From Clostridia bacterium (lineage in GTDB: Bacteria > Bacillota > Clostridia > Oscillospirales > Acutalibacteraceae), in assembly GCA_017560255.1 (NCBI GenBank), contig JAFYOI010000014.1:55824-119823 (forward strand): a stretch of DNA of 64,000 bases, read 5' to 3'. The notes under the pieces are model-generated. The model saw nothing but the letters and a program-made list of their open reading frames with translations. It ran no database searches and was not told the origin of the DNA. The position numbers were made by a program, and so were the translations under genes. Position 1 is the first letter of the stretch. The number at the start of each line of letters is the position of its first letter. Shown piece after piece: positions 42,050 to 51,333 of the stretch.

Positions 42050-42769
42050 CTATTTGAACATCATTGCATATCTCGGTGACTCAGCCATTGAGAACTCACC
42101 CGTCGGTGAAATAATTACGTGATCAATAACTTTCACCTCAACCTGCGACAACAGTCTGATAATGGAGCGCGTTGACTCAACATCGGTCTGTGACGGTTTT
42201 GGAGAACCGACAGGGTGATTGTGCGACAGGATTACACAGGGTGCATTACTCCTGATTGTTGTTTCAAGCACTTTTCTTGTGTTGATACTTGTAAAATTAA
42301 TCGTCCCCTCCAGCAAAGTGTAGCATCCCATAACGTTACAATTCCTGTCAACACATGTTATCATTGAAACTTCATTCTTCTTGCCATAATAGCGGGGTTT
42401 AAGATATTCAATAACCTTTTCGGGCGTGTCCAGTTTAGTCGGCACTTTGTTGCTGTTAAGTCTTCTGTAACGCTCAAGCGCATCAAAAACTTTCAGGTAG
42501 GTGCTCGCTTCCTGCTTTATCCACGCAACCTCTTGCAATTCATCCACATTGGCGTTAAGTACCGCTTCAACCGAGCCGAAGCGATCTATCAACGCATGCG
42601 CTATATCATTCGTATCTCTCTGCGGTATAACGTAGTACAACAACAGTTCAAGCACCTGATGAGGCTGAAAATTATCAAAATTACCCTCATCGAGAAATAA
42701 CTGCTTGAGTCTTTGTCTGTGACCGCCGTGAGAATGACCAAGTTTCTTGTTAGATGATTCCGTACCCAT
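42050..42769 (-). CDS. radC: JAMM-domain protein RadC
   Basis: 239 residues. N-terminal helix-hairpin-helix-like region, then the RadC JAMM domain with LSHNHPVGSPKPSQTDVEST (His-x-His-Pro, Ser, Asp metal ligands) and DHVIISPTGEFSMAE. RadC was named for DNA repair but its molecular role is unsettled. Starts 11 bases after pyrE, so it belongs to the same transcript. Confidence 0.95.
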   Translation of the reverse strand: MGTESSNKKLGHSHGGHRQRLKQLFLDEGNFDNFQPHQVLELLLYYVIPQRDTNDIAHALIDRFGSVEAVLNANVDELQEVAWIKQEASTYLKVFDALERYRRLNSNKVPTKLDTPEKVIEYLKPRYYGKKNEVSMITCVDRNCNVMGCYTLLEGTINFTSINTRKVLETTIRSNAPCVILSHNHPVGSPKPSQTDVESTRSIIRLLSQVEVKVIDHVIISPTGEFSMAESPRYAMMFK

Positions 42770-42780
42770 TGAGAAAATCC

Positions 42781-43365
42781 CTATTTGATTTTTCTGCTGC
42801 CAGGTTTAATCGGTGCACCTGCGCCATCCTTACAAAGCGGGCAATCGCAAGCCTCCCAGGACTCTACGTCTGCGGAGTAAACCGCTTTGAACGGAACACC
42901 GAAATCAATATTGCCGCCTGTACGGTCAACGATTGAACCAACACCAATAACAACGCCGCCAAGACTTGTTACAAGTTCGATTACTTCTTTAACAGAGCCA
43001 CCGGTTGTAACTACGTCCTCAACGACAAGAACTCTCTGTCCCTGAGCAATTTCAAATCCTCTGCGAAGAACCATTCCACCGTTTTCATCACGCTCGGTGA
43101 AGAAATTTTCAACCTTGAGGCTACGGCTTACTTCATAAGCCATCTGAACAGCGCCCATTGCAGGTCCGATTACGAGTTGAACATCGCTGTCCTGAAATTT
43201 TTCAGCCAAATCGGCGCAAACTTCTTCACTGTACTTTGTGTTTCTGAACACCTTTGCACACTGCAAATATCTGTTGCTGTGTCTGCCCGAAGTGAGAAGG
43301 AAGTGTCCCTCCAAAAGCACACCTGACTCCTTCAAAATTTCTGTTACTCTTTCTTTACTAAGCAT
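42781..43365 (-). CDS. pyrE: Orotate phosphoribosyltransferase
   Basis: Makes OMP from orotate and PRPP in pyrimidine synthesis. 194 residues. The PRPP motif is VLVVEDVVTTGGSVKE. Other features: LLTSGRHSNRYLQCAKVF at the N-terminus and VIGPAMGAVQMAYEVSR. The C-terminus has a CDCPLC pair and basic tail seen in clostridial PyrE proteins. GGAGG precedes the ATG. Stands apart from other pyr genes, between ricT and radC. Confidence 0.95.
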   Translation of the reverse strand: MLSKERVTEILKESGVLLEGHFLLTSGRHSNRYLQCAKVFRNTKYSEEVCADLAEKFQDSDVQLVIGPAMGAVQMAYEVSRSLKVENFFTERDENGGMVLRRGFEIAQGQRVLVVEDVVTTGGSVKEVIELVTSLGGVVIGVGSIVDRTGGNIDFGVPFKAVYSADVESWEACDCPLCKDGAGAPIKPGSRKIK

Positions 43366-43385
43366 AATTAAAACCTCCGTTTTTA

Positions 43386-44258
43386 TTATTCAATATCTTT
43401 AAGCGCTTCGATTTCTGCCTTATCTACACGAATATGAGCATCCTTTACAATCTTGACACTCTTTCTGTGAATAGTTATCGGAGCGGCATTAGCGCGCGAA
43501 TGAATGGATACCTTGAGTCTGCCTGTAATGGGGTTTGACTCAACAACCGTACCCTTTCCGTCGGGCGTTGTTACTATGGCGCCCGGCTTGGGAGTTATTT
43601 TGAGCAAATACTCATAAGCATTCTGCTCATATTTCAAGCAGCACATAAGTCTGCCGCAGTTTCCCGAAATCTTGGCGGGATTGAGAGAAAGCCCCTGTTC
43701 CTTTGCCATTTTGATTGAAACGGGCTGGAACTCACCGAGGAACGTACTGCAACAGAACGGCCTGCCGCAGATACCGAATCCACCGAGCATTTTTGATTCG
43801 TCGCGCACACCTATCTGGCGTAACTCAATCCTCGTTTTAAACTGTGCCGCCAAATCCTTTACAAGTTCTCTGAAATCTACTCTACCATCAGCGGTGAAGT
43901 AGAACATCAGTTTACTCTGATCAAAAGTATATTCAACGTCAACAAGTTTCATCTGCAAACCGTGAGCAGCAATCTTTGTAAGGCAGATTCTGAAAGCATC
44001 TTTCTCTTTCTTCTTATTCTCCTCTACCCTTTTTAAATCAGCCTCGGTAGCAATTCTGATAACCTTTTTTAGCGGTTTTACAATCTGCTCCTCCGGTATC
44101 TCACGATTATCCATTGCAACGAAGCCACACTCGATTCCCCTTGCGGTTTCTACAATGACTTTCTGCGCCTTTTCTATTTTCATTCCATTCGGGTCAAAGC
44201 AGTAAACTTTGCCCACGTCCTTAAAACGAACGCCGATTATTTCAACCATCTTAGACAT
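43386..44258 (-). CDS. ricT: PSP1-domain protein RicT (YaaT)
   Basis: 290 residues. Residues about 60-150 are the PSP1 C-terminal conserved region. The Cys cluster motif GGFGICGRPFCCSTFLGEF plus GNCGRLMCCLKYE matches RicT, which with RicA and RicF (YmcA, YlbF) holds two Fe-S clusters and controls RNase Y processing and sporulation in Bacillus. Lies directly downstream of holB, the conserved Firmicutes order. No ricA or ricF in the window. Confidence 0.93.
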   Translation of the reverse strand: MSKMVEIIGVRFKDVGKVYCFDPNGMKIEKAQKVIVETARGIECGFVAMDNREIPEEQIVKPLKKVIRIATEADLKRVEENKKKEKDAFRICLTKIAAHGLQMKLVDVEYTFDQSKLMFYFTADGRVDFRELVKDLAAQFKTRIELRQIGVRDESKMLGGFGICGRPFCCSTFLGEFQPVSIKMAKEQGLSLNPAKISGNCGRLMCCLKYEQNAYEYLLKITPKPGAIVTTPDGKGTVVESNPITGRLKVSIHSRANAAPITIHRKSVKIVKDAHIRVDKAEIEALKDIE

Positions 44259-44274
44259 AATTTTACCTCCGGAT

Positions 44275-45264
44275 TTATCTGCCGCACGCTTTTCTCATTC
44301 GGGCGCAAAAACGTGTAATCAAAAGCGTGAAGTTAGGATTCCTCAACAGCGACGCTTTCGTTTCATCAAGTTCAAATTTAAGTGCCAACAACTGTTGGCT
44401 TGTCAAGGCTTTAAGCGGTGCCAATTCATCAATATCAAAACCCGAAACAGTCCTTGTACCGCCGAATTTTAAAGTAAGCGCATCTCTGACTGCGAGGCTC
44501 AGTATACTGACACATCCCGAAAACAACTCTTTCTCACTTTCAAAATTTGCACTCTCACGCAGGAGTTCAAACTCATCAAGCGCGGTCAACGCTTTCAGCA
44601 CCCTCAGCGAAGTTTCATAGAGTTTTGTAAACTCACCGCTGCACAACGAATCAACCGCCGCGCCGATATTGCCGCAGAATATTTCCGCCGCTTTTTCTAT
44701 ATTATTTACCTGCTCATCGGGTAATATTTTCTTGATTGCCTCCGTCGCTTCAAAAACATCAACAGGGAAAAGTTCCATCGATACTGCGCGGGACAAAACC
44801 GTCGGCAAAAGTGACGAACGATTTTCACAGGTAAAGATAAACACACAGTACGGCGCAGGCTCTTCAAGAATTTTCAAAATCGCATTCTGCGCTTCCTCCT
44901 GCATACTGTCGGCATTGAAGAATAAATAAACTTTATAGTCCGCCTCATTCGGTACAACGAAAGAATCACTGCGGATATTTCTTATCGCATCAATCGAAAG
45001 TGCCTTCGCCTGACTACCGTCGATTATGGTAACGTCGGGATGAGCAAGATTCTTTGTCTTGGCGCAAGTGGGGCAGGCCGTGCAAGGCCTTACGTTACTG
45101 TCACGGCACAACAACGCGCGTACAAAGTGCGTAACTATGGTACGTTTACCCAATCCCTGCTTACCCTCAAAAACCATCGCCTGAGGCACGCTTTTTCTTT
45201 CAATCATCTTGGAAAGACGGTCTTTTAACTTTTCATTTCCGACAAACTCATCAAATCGTACCAT
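44275..45264 (-). CDS. holB: DNA polymerase III delta' subunit HolB
   Basis: Clamp-loader subunit, 329 residues. P-loop region EGKQGLGKRTIVTHFVRALL, the zinc module C-x8-C-x2-C-x2-C (CRDSNVRPCTACPTC), Walker B-like YKVYLFFNADSMQEEAQNAILKILEEP and the SRAVSM sensor. Located between the decarboxylase-family gene and ricT as in other Firmicutes. Good Shine-Dalgarno (AAGGA) before ATG at 45264. Confidence 0.93.
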   Translation of the reverse strand: MVRFDEFVGNEKLKDRLSKMIERKSVPQAMVFEGKQGLGKRTIVTHFVRALLCRDSNVRPCTACPTCAKTKNLAHPDVTIIDGSQAKALSIDAIRNIRSDSFVVPNEADYKVYLFFNADSMQEEAQNAILKILEEPAPYCVFIFTCENRSSLLPTVLSRAVSMELFPVDVFEATEAIKKILPDEQVNNIEKAAEIFCGNIGAAVDSLCSGEFTKLYETSLRVLKALTALDEFELLRESANFESEKELFSGCVSILSLAVRDALTLKFGGTRTVSGFDIDELAPLKALTSQQLLALKFELDETKASLLRNPNFTLLITRFCARMRKACGR

Positions 45265-45302
45265 AAAATCCGTCCTTTCCGTTAATTATACAACAATCCT
45301 GT

Positions 45303-46628
45303 CTATTTTACAACATTCAAATAATCAAATCCATAATCTTTTAAAAGCAAGGCGGTATCCATATCGACTACCTCACCCGCCATAACGGGCGGAATTCCCG
45401 GAGGACATGAACAAACCGACTGTGCGGCAACCTTGCCGACCGCCTGCATTATCGGAAGTGTTATTTTCTGTGCCATAAACGCTTCCCTCAAAGACATAGC
45501 AACAGCGGGTCTGAAAAGTCGATTTTCGTGCAAAATCGGCGCGCCCACCTGTTCCAAATCCTCAATCGCGGTAAAAAGCCGCTCAAAATCCCGCTCTGTA
45601 TTAAAAGGAGTGAGAATAAAAACCGTCTTTGTTCCGTCGTGCATCTCGGGTTCAACCATTCTGTCCCTGAAATATCTGTAAGCAGCGTTACCGTCCAACC
45701 CGAGCGGCGACGTATCTATACAAAGCCTTACGGGGTCACACTCACCCTCCGCTGCCAAAGCGCCCCTTTTAAGCGCCATATTCGTCATAACTTCATTTAC
45801 AAGTTCAAGACGGGAAAACTCCGCCTCGCCCTCGCTTTTCATCCACTCTGTGCACAAATCAAGTGATGCCAGAGTTAAAAACGACGGACTTGTTGAGCCA
45901 AAATCCGCCATAGCCTGCTTTGAAAAATTTATATAATCACTGTTGCCGATATTCAGCACCGCTCCCCCCGTCAACACGGGTAAAGTTTTGTGCAAAGAAC
46001 AAGCAGACATATCGGCGCCCCTTGTAATCGGATGTTTGTCAAAATAAATCAGATGCGATCCGTGCGCATTATCAACGAGAAACGGTACAGAATATTTTCT
46101 TGTAACCTGAGCAATCTCGTGCACGGGACTTATAACACCAAAATAATCGGGAGTCGTTATATAAACTGCGCAGACGTCGCTATTGTCTATAAGCGCTTTT
46201 TCAACCGCCGATGCGGTAATTCTGCCGTTGAACCCCTCACCCGCATTCTGTTCGGGATAAATCCAGACGGGTTCAAGCCCCAGAAGTGCCATCGCATTGA
46301 CTGCACTTTTATGAATTGTTCGCCCCGCAATAATCTTGCCGCCGTTTTTTGCACAAAGGCGCAACATCGTTTGTATACACAAAGTGCATCCTCCGCCGGA
46401 ATACAGCGATTTTTTCGCGCCGAAAATATCCGCCATATTCTTTTCCGACTGCTCGATAATGTCGCCGCCGTCGTAAAGGCTTGCCGTTTCGCTCAATTCG
46501 GTCAAATCAAGTTCAGCGGTCATTATTTTATTTATAAAAGGTGCATTGGCACTGTGCCCCGGAGTATGAAAAGAACTAACCCCTTTATCCGCATATTTTC
46601 TTATTCCGTCAAAAAGCGGGGTTGTCAT
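45303..46628 (-). CDS. Orn/Lys/Arg decarboxylase-family PLP enzyme (YaaO-like)
   Basis: 441 residues, fold-type I PLP enzyme. The PLP Lys is in MSACSLHKTLPVLTGGA. Other family sequences are SSFHTPGHSANAPF and LVDNAHGSHLIYF. Its position upstream of holB-ricT mirrors Bacillus yaaO, annotated as a lysine/arginine decarboxylase. Substrate uncertain. Its Shine-Dalgarno GGAGAG is formed by the last codons of the QueG-like gene, 4 bases upstream. Confidence 0.9.
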   Translation of the reverse strand: MTTPLFDGIRKYADKGVSSFHTPGHSANAPFINKIMTAELDLTELSETASLYDGGDIIEQSEKNMADIFGAKKSLYSGGGCTLCIQTMLRLCAKNGGKIIAGRTIHKSAVNAMALLGLEPVWIYPEQNAGEGFNGRITASAVEKALIDNSDVCAVYITTPDYFGVISPVHEIAQVTRKYSVPFLVDNAHGSHLIYFDKHPITRGADMSACSLHKTLPVLTGGAVLNIGNSDYINFSKQAMADFGSTSPSFLTLASLDLCTEWMKSEGEAEFSRLELVNEVMTNMALKRGALAAEGECDPVRLCIDTSPLGLDGNAAYRYFRDRMVEPEMHDGTKTVFILTPFNTERDFERLFTAIEDLEQVGAPILHENRLFRPAVAMSLREAFMAQKITLPIMQAVGKVAAQSVCSCPPGIPPVMAGEVVDMDTALLLKDYGFDYLNVVK

Positions 46629-46632
46629 TTTA

Positions 46633-47439
46633 TCACTCTCCGTTAATTATTTTAAGATTTCTGTCAATAACTGCAGCACCGCGCCACGCATACGCTTTAC
46701 CCTCAAGATTTTCTAAATCGGCATACGGTGAGAATGAATTTTTAAACTCATCAATATCAGTCGGTTTTACGTCAGCGTTATGAGGGCAGACAAGTTGGCA
46801 CACGTCGCAGCCCCATCCGCAACCGCTCTTTTTTATCATTTTCTTTTGTTTATCGGTTAAATCACCCTTACGTTGAGTTGCGTCCGACAAACATTTTTCA
46901 CGGTCAATTCTGCCGTTTATTATTGCACCGGTCGGGCATTTTTTCTCACACAGTCCGCATTTACTGCAAAACTGCACCTGCGCACTGTCGTCAAACTTCA
47001 AGGTTGTAACAACCTCACCTATGAAAACCCATGAGCCGTAGTCATCGTTTATAAGCAATCCGTTTGAACCGATTTTCCCAAGACCCGACAGCGCAGCCGC
47101 GTATACCTCCGCTATCGGAGAGTTGTCAACAAACGGCTGAAACTCCTCGGCTTGCCACTGAGCGCGAAGTTCAGCGCATATTTCGTTGAGAGTTTTCAAC
47201 GCGACGTCGTGATAATCGGCAACGCATGCATAGCGGGAAATATTCGCATTTTCATACGCTTCATTTTCAAGCGAATAAGGAAACAGTATAGTTATAACAC
47301 CCTGTGCACCGATTGGTATACGTGAAGTTGCTCTGCACTGTATGAGCGAATCTTTCAGCGAAGAAAAACTGCAAAATCCGTAAGTGCTAACCCGACGTGA
47401 AATAATATAATTTAATTTTTTCATATCGGACTCAAGCAT
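46633..47439 (-). CDS. QueG-like protein with 2x[4Fe-4S] ferredoxin domain
   Basis: 268 residues. The C-terminus holds CSKCGLCEKKCPTGAI, a Cys in DREKC, and GCDVCQLVCPHN, the QueG-type arrangement. However, the length is well below QueG (about 370-380), missing the HEAT-like tail. The N-terminal domain has the SIPIGAQGVITILFPY and ADYHDVALKTLNEI features of that family. Either a short epoxyqueuosine-reductase relative or an unassigned reductase. The ATG at 47439 has AGGGG 8 bases upstream; a TTG two codons earlier is less well placed. Next gene is the decarboxylase-family protein. Confidence 0.8.
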   Translation of the reverse strand: MLESDMKKLNYIISRRVSTYGFCSFSSLKDSLIQCRATSRIPIGAQGVITILFPYSLENEAYENANISRYACVADYHDVALKTLNEICAELRAQWQAEEFQPFVDNSPIAEVYAAALSGLGKIGSNGLLINDDYGSWVFIGEVVTTLKFDDSAQVQFCSKCGLCEKKCPTGAIINGRIDREKCLSDATQRKGDLTDKQKKMIKKSGCGWGCDVCQLVCPHNADVKPTDIDEFKNSFSPYADLENLEGKAYAWRGAAVIDRNLKIINGE

Positions 47440-47459
47440 TTTCAATACCCCTATATCTC

Positions 47460-47488
47460 AAAAAATCCCTGTAAAAACAGGGGTTTTT
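47460..47488 (-). terminator. Terminator of the membrane-protein gene
   Basis: Minus strand stem CCCCTGT / ACAGGG with flanking A/T pairs and T-run, just after the stop at 47501. Confidence 0.8.
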
Positions 47489-47500
47489 GATAATTTGTTA

Positions 47501-48550
47501 TTACTCCTCGTCTTCCCAGTTCTGATTTTCAAGTTCGCGCTCGATGTAATCCTCGAGTTCCTGCTCTTCAATCATCTCTGTATGGTTTCTTTCCTGCTGT
47601 TCACCCTCAAGGTAAGCCTTTCCCTTCGCAATCTTAACGTAAGAAACGGCAACAAAAACGGCGCAGAAAATGAATGCAGCAAGCGCCATCATACAATACT
47701 CAGATTTGAAAACAATCTCCGAAGCATCCTGCGGCGAAGTATACACAACCCCTTTTGTGCCCATAAGGGATGCAAAAATTCTCGGCAAAGACGAGATTGC
47801 CGCAAATACAGCCGCACAAGTTCCGTAGGCAAGAGCCTTACCGACGGAATGTTCTCCATTTATTCTTGATGCGATACGAGCGAAAGTGGAGAAGAACAAA
47901 ATCAAAAATCCGATCATCAGAACTTCGTAGAGCAGGTCGGACATCTTTGCAAAGTTCATAGGAATGAGCATAAGATATACCGCCTTGAAAACACCCCACC
48001 AAAGCGGTGCGAGTGCAAGCACCCCGCGCTTCATATATCCCGCGGTGTTGTTGAGACAGTGAAGTCCCATAACCATAAAATAGATAACGCTGAACAGTGC
48101 AAAAATTGCACCGATAAGCAAAGCGTATCCCTGAAAAAGTTCAACCGCAATATTCGTTGTTTCGGCACGGTTCGATGAAAACAAATGAATAAAATGAGTA
48201 CAAGCCTTGGAGGTTGTGAAAATTGTCATCGACGTGTAGATATCATAAACAAAACCTGCCGCGATAACGAACGACATAATACCCATGCCTTTACCACTCG
48301 GTGAAGCATCAAGCCTTTTCTGTCGGAATTTTACGAGCGGATACACAATAACTGCCACTGTGAACAATGCAAGCAAAATATTGAACACTGTTATAATTCC
48401 TTTGCCGCCCGTGTAAAAACCCGTTACCTCCTCAATATGATTATTTGCAATAATCGTGCGCAAAACAACCAAAACGACGGTAACAACCGCTACGGCGAAA
48501 AGATAAACCGTATTTATCGTTTTCTCTCTTTTTTGTTCTATATATGACAT
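47501..48550 (-). CDS. Polytopic membrane protein of unknown function
   Basis: 349 residues, not recognised. About eight TM helices (first TVYLFAVAVVTVVLVVLRTII at about 14-34; last ALAAFIFCAVFVAVSYV). It ends in a highly acidic, Glu/Gln-rich cytoplasmic tail (EEQELEDYIERELENQNWEDEE). AAGGAAGG precedes the ATG. Lies downstream of citrate synthase with a 23-base gap, so both may be one transcript. Confidence 0.8.
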   Translation of the reverse strand: MSYIEQKREKTINTVYLFAVAVVTVVLVVLRTIIANNHIEEVTGFYTGGKGIITVFNILLALFTVAVIVYPLVKFRQKRLDASPSGKGMGIMSFVIAAGFVYDIYTSMTIFTTSKACTHFIHLFSSNRAETTNIAVELFQGYALLIGAIFALFSVIYFMVMGLHCLNNTAGYMKRGVLALAPLWWGVFKAVYLMLIPMNFAKMSDLLYEVLMIGFLILFFSTFARIASRINGEHSVGKALAYGTCAAVFAAISSLPRIFASLMGTKGVVYTSPQDASEIVFKSEYCMMALAAFIFCAVFVAVSYVKIAKGKAYLEGEQQERNHTEMIEEQELEDYIERELENQNWEDEE

Positions 48551-48573
48551 AAAATCAAGACCTTCCTTAAAAT

Positions 48574-50016
48574 TTAGTCCTTCTTTGTCAAACGTTCTTC
48601 AATTGTTCTGTAGTCACCCGCCTGAGAAGCATCGTACTCATGCGCTCTGTCATCAATCGGGCAATACTTCTTGGGAAGTGCAACGTACTTATAAGCCGGA
48701 CGGATGATCTTCTTACCCGTAAGAAGTTCCTCTAATCTGTGAGCACACCAACCCGCAATTCTTGCGATGGCGAAAATAGGCGTAAACAAATCCTGCGGGA
48801 TTCCGAGCACTTTGTAAACAAGTCCTGAATATAGGTCAACGTTTGCACAGACAATCTTCTTCTCGCCTCTCTCCTGAGCCAAAATGTCGGGAGTATGTTT
48901 TTCAACAAGTTCAAGGATTCTGAAATCCTGACCATAGCCATGCTTTTCAGCAAGTCTTTTTGCGTTTTCTTTAAGAATAACCGCTCTGGGATCAGAAAGA
49001 GTGTAAACCGCGTGGCCCATACCGTAAACAAGACCGGAACCGTCGCCCGCTTCTTTACGGACAATCTTTCTGAGGAACTCTACAATCTGCTCCTCATCAT
49101 CGCAATCCTCAACACCCGCTTTGATATAATCAAGCATTTCGACAACCTTGAGGTTTGCGCCGCCGTGACGCGGGCCTTTCAGCGAACCGATAGCGGAAGC
49201 AATTGCGGAATAAGTATCCGTGCCCGAGGAAGTGAGAACACGCGTTGCAAAAGCGGAGTTGTTACCTCCGCCATGTTCAGCGTGGATAATTAAGCATAGG
49301 TCGAGCAGTTTTGCTTCCTCATCAGTAAAACTGCTGTTAAAACGGAGCATATGAAGAATACTCTCGGCAGTGCTGAGATTAGGTTTAAGAGAGTGAAGGT
49401 ACATGCTCTTTTTGTAGTAGTGTCTACGTTTTACCTGATAAGCGTAAACCATAATTGAGGGGAGTTGAGAAATGAGCCTGATTGACTGATTCAAAACGTT
49501 CTCAATTGAAGTATCATCGGGATTGTCGTCATAAGAATAAAGCGCCAATACCGAGCGGGAAAGTTTATTCATAATATCGGGAGACGGAGCCTTCATTATC
49601 ATATCTTCCGTAAATCCCTCGGGTAATTCACGATGCTGAGCCAGAAGTTGTTTAAAACCCTCCAACTGAGCCTCCGTGGGAAGATAGCCGAAAAGCAAAA
49701 GCCATATTACTTCCTCAAAGCCAAATCTGTCCTCTTTAATACAAGCGTTGACAATATCCCTCATATCAACACCACGGTAGATGAGTTTACCGTCGGTAGG
49801 CATACGCTCACCGTCGCTCATAAAGTAGCCCTGAACACTGCACACCTTTGTAAGTCCGACCATAACGCCACTACCGTCGGGGTTACGCAAGCCTATCTTT
49901 GCACCAAATTTGTCATAATAAGACGGATTTATAAAATTACTCTTCTTTACATCCTCAAAAAAGCCGTCACTTATACAGCCCACTTCTTCTTTCTTATCGT
50001 TAAAATTATCCATCAT
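48574..50016 (-). CDS. gltA: Citrate synthase
   Basis: Condenses acetyl-CoA with oxaloacetate. 480 residues, longer than the usual ~430 because of an N-terminal part of about 60 residues. Catalytic features: His in LCLIIHAEHGGGNNSAFATRV, SAIASAIGSLKGPRHGGAN, and GMGHAVYTLSDPRAVILKENA; the Asp of the triad lies in the C-terminal domain. GRYDSQ-like C-terminus replaced by RPAYKYVALPKKYCPIDDR. Typical of the Gram-positive anaerobic class. Start at 50016 (second Met at 50013 is equally possible). Confidence 0.94.
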   Translation of the reverse strand: MMDNFNDKKEEVGCISDGFFEDVKKSNFINPSYYDKFGAKIGLRNPDGSGVMVGLTKVCSVQGYFMSDGERMPTDGKLIYRGVDMRDIVNACIKEDRFGFEEVIWLLLFGYLPTEAQLEGFKQLLAQHRELPEGFTEDMIMKAPSPDIMNKLSRSVLALYSYDDNPDDTSIENVLNQSIRLISQLPSIMVYAYQVKRRHYYKKSMYLHSLKPNLSTAESILHMLRFNSSFTDEEAKLLDLCLIIHAEHGGGNNSAFATRVLTSSGTDTYSAIASAIGSLKGPRHGGANLKVVEMLDYIKAGVEDCDDEEQIVEFLRKIVRKEAGDGSGLVYGMGHAVYTLSDPRAVILKENAKRLAEKHGYGQDFRILELVEKHTPDILAQERGEKKIVCANVDLYSGLVYKVLGIPQDLFTPIFAIARIAGWCAHRLEELLTGKKIIRPAYKYVALPKKYCPIDDRAHEYDASQAGDYRTIEERLTKKD

Positions 50017-50175
50017 CTGACCTCCGTTTCCGCAATTTCAAAATTATGTAAATTATCTTAATATTCTATAATAATTTAATTGTTAAGTCAAGCATTTTTG
50101 ATTTTAAGATTATATTTTACATACACAAAAAATATACATTAACTATGAATCTAATCAAAAGGATTTGGTGAAAGA

Positions 50176-51162
50176 ATGAAAAAAATAGGAATTTTATGTG
50201 TAGTTGTTGGATTCTTCCTTATTTTTGCACCGTTGTTGGCGCTGATAAATCCTCAAAAACCTCATGCACACCCCCCTCAACTTCCGGACACGTCAACAGA
50301 TGAAAAAAACGAGGGAAGCGATATAAATTCGTCTGAAAACGACGACACTTTTCTCGTTTATATCAAAGATAAGGACAAAGTTGTGAGCATGAGCGCGCTT
50401 GACTACATAACGGGAGTTGTTGCCGCCGAAATGCCCGCTCTTTATAATACGGAAGCGCTCAAAGCGCAGGCGGTCACCAGTTACACATACGCTCACTATA
50501 TACGCCTTCGCTCAATCGAAAACCCTGACCCGTCAATTAAAAACGCGCATATTTCCGACCAGAGTACAAGCCATCAGGCATACTACTCAAACGAGCGATT
50601 AAAGCAACTCTGGGGCAAAGATTTTGATACGTATTACAGCAGAGTTCGCTCGGCGGTCAGTGCGGTTATCGGCAAACTCATAGTCTATGAAAACGAACCG
50701 ATAATGGCCGCTTTCCACGCTATGTCCTGGGGAAAAACAGAGGACTGCTCAAACGTCTGGGGTGGCGACGTTTCGTACCTCGTTTCCGTTGACTCTTCAG
50801 GAGATAAATCAAATGAGAATTTTATCAACACCTTCACTTTTTCCGAGCAAGAATTTAAAAACACGCTTTCAATAACCGCTCCAAAGGTACAAATAGGAAA
50901 AATTACCTACACAAACGCAGGAATGGTTAACACAATAACAATCAACGGCAAGGAGTATTCGGGAATGAAAATCCGCTCGCTATTCGCACTCGCCTCTCCC
51001 TGCTTTACCCTGGACGTTAAAAACGGGAACTACGTTTTCACCACAAAGGGCAAGGGACACGGCGTAGGCATGAGCCAGAACGGTGCGAACGCCCTCGCTT
51101 CAAAAGGCTACACCTGGGATGAAATTATAATGCACTACTACAACAACGTAACGATAATATAA
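50176..51162 (+). CDS. spoIID: Stage II sporulation protein D
   Basis: Lytic transglycosylase of the engulfment machinery in sporulation, anchored in the mother-cell membrane. 328 residues: N-terminal TM (about 5-24), linker, then the SpoIID catalytic domain. Catalytic Glu85 is in GVVAAEMPALY, and the family C-terminus is GKGHGVGMSQNGANALASKGYTWDEII. Start by AAGGA before the ATG at 50176. The 160-base upstream region has an A/T-rich stretch resembling a sigma-E type promoter but with imperfect spacing. Monocistronic. Confidence 0.95.
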   Translation: MKKIGILCVVVGFFLIFAPLLALINPQKPHAHPPQLPDTSTDEKNEGSDINSSENDDTFLVYIKDKDKVVSMSALDYITGVVAAEMPALYNTEALKAQAVTSYTYAHYIRLRSIENPDPSIKNAHISDQSTSHQAYYSNERLKQLWGKDFDTYYSRVRSAVSAVIGKLIVYENEPIMAAFHAMSWGKTEDCSNVWGGDVSYLVSVDSSGDKSNENFINTFTFSEQEFKNTLSITAPKVQIGKITYTNAGMVNTITINGKEYSGMKIRSLFALASPCFTLDVKNGNYVFTTKGKGHGVGMSQNGANALASKGYTWDEIIMHYYNNVTII

Positions 51163-51237
51163 GGCTGATTCTTTAAGTCGGAATAAACTTTCATTGGCTT
51201 ACTCAATAAATTATTCAACTATTTTGACGAAAAACTA

Positions 51238-51266
51238 TTGTAAAAAACAAAGAAATGTTGTAGAAT
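51238..51266 (+). promoter_or_regulatory. Promoter of the PrsA-like gene
   Basis: TTGTAA (51238-51243), 17-bp spacer, TAGAAT (51261-51266). A small GTTGCCG / CGGCAAC hairpin (51292-51298 with 51312-51318) sits just before the ribosome site. Confidence 0.6.
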
Positions 51267-51333
51267 GTTCTAAATATTGATTTTTACAACAGTTGCCGCA
51301 AGACTTTCTTTCGGCAACAGAACGGAGAATTTT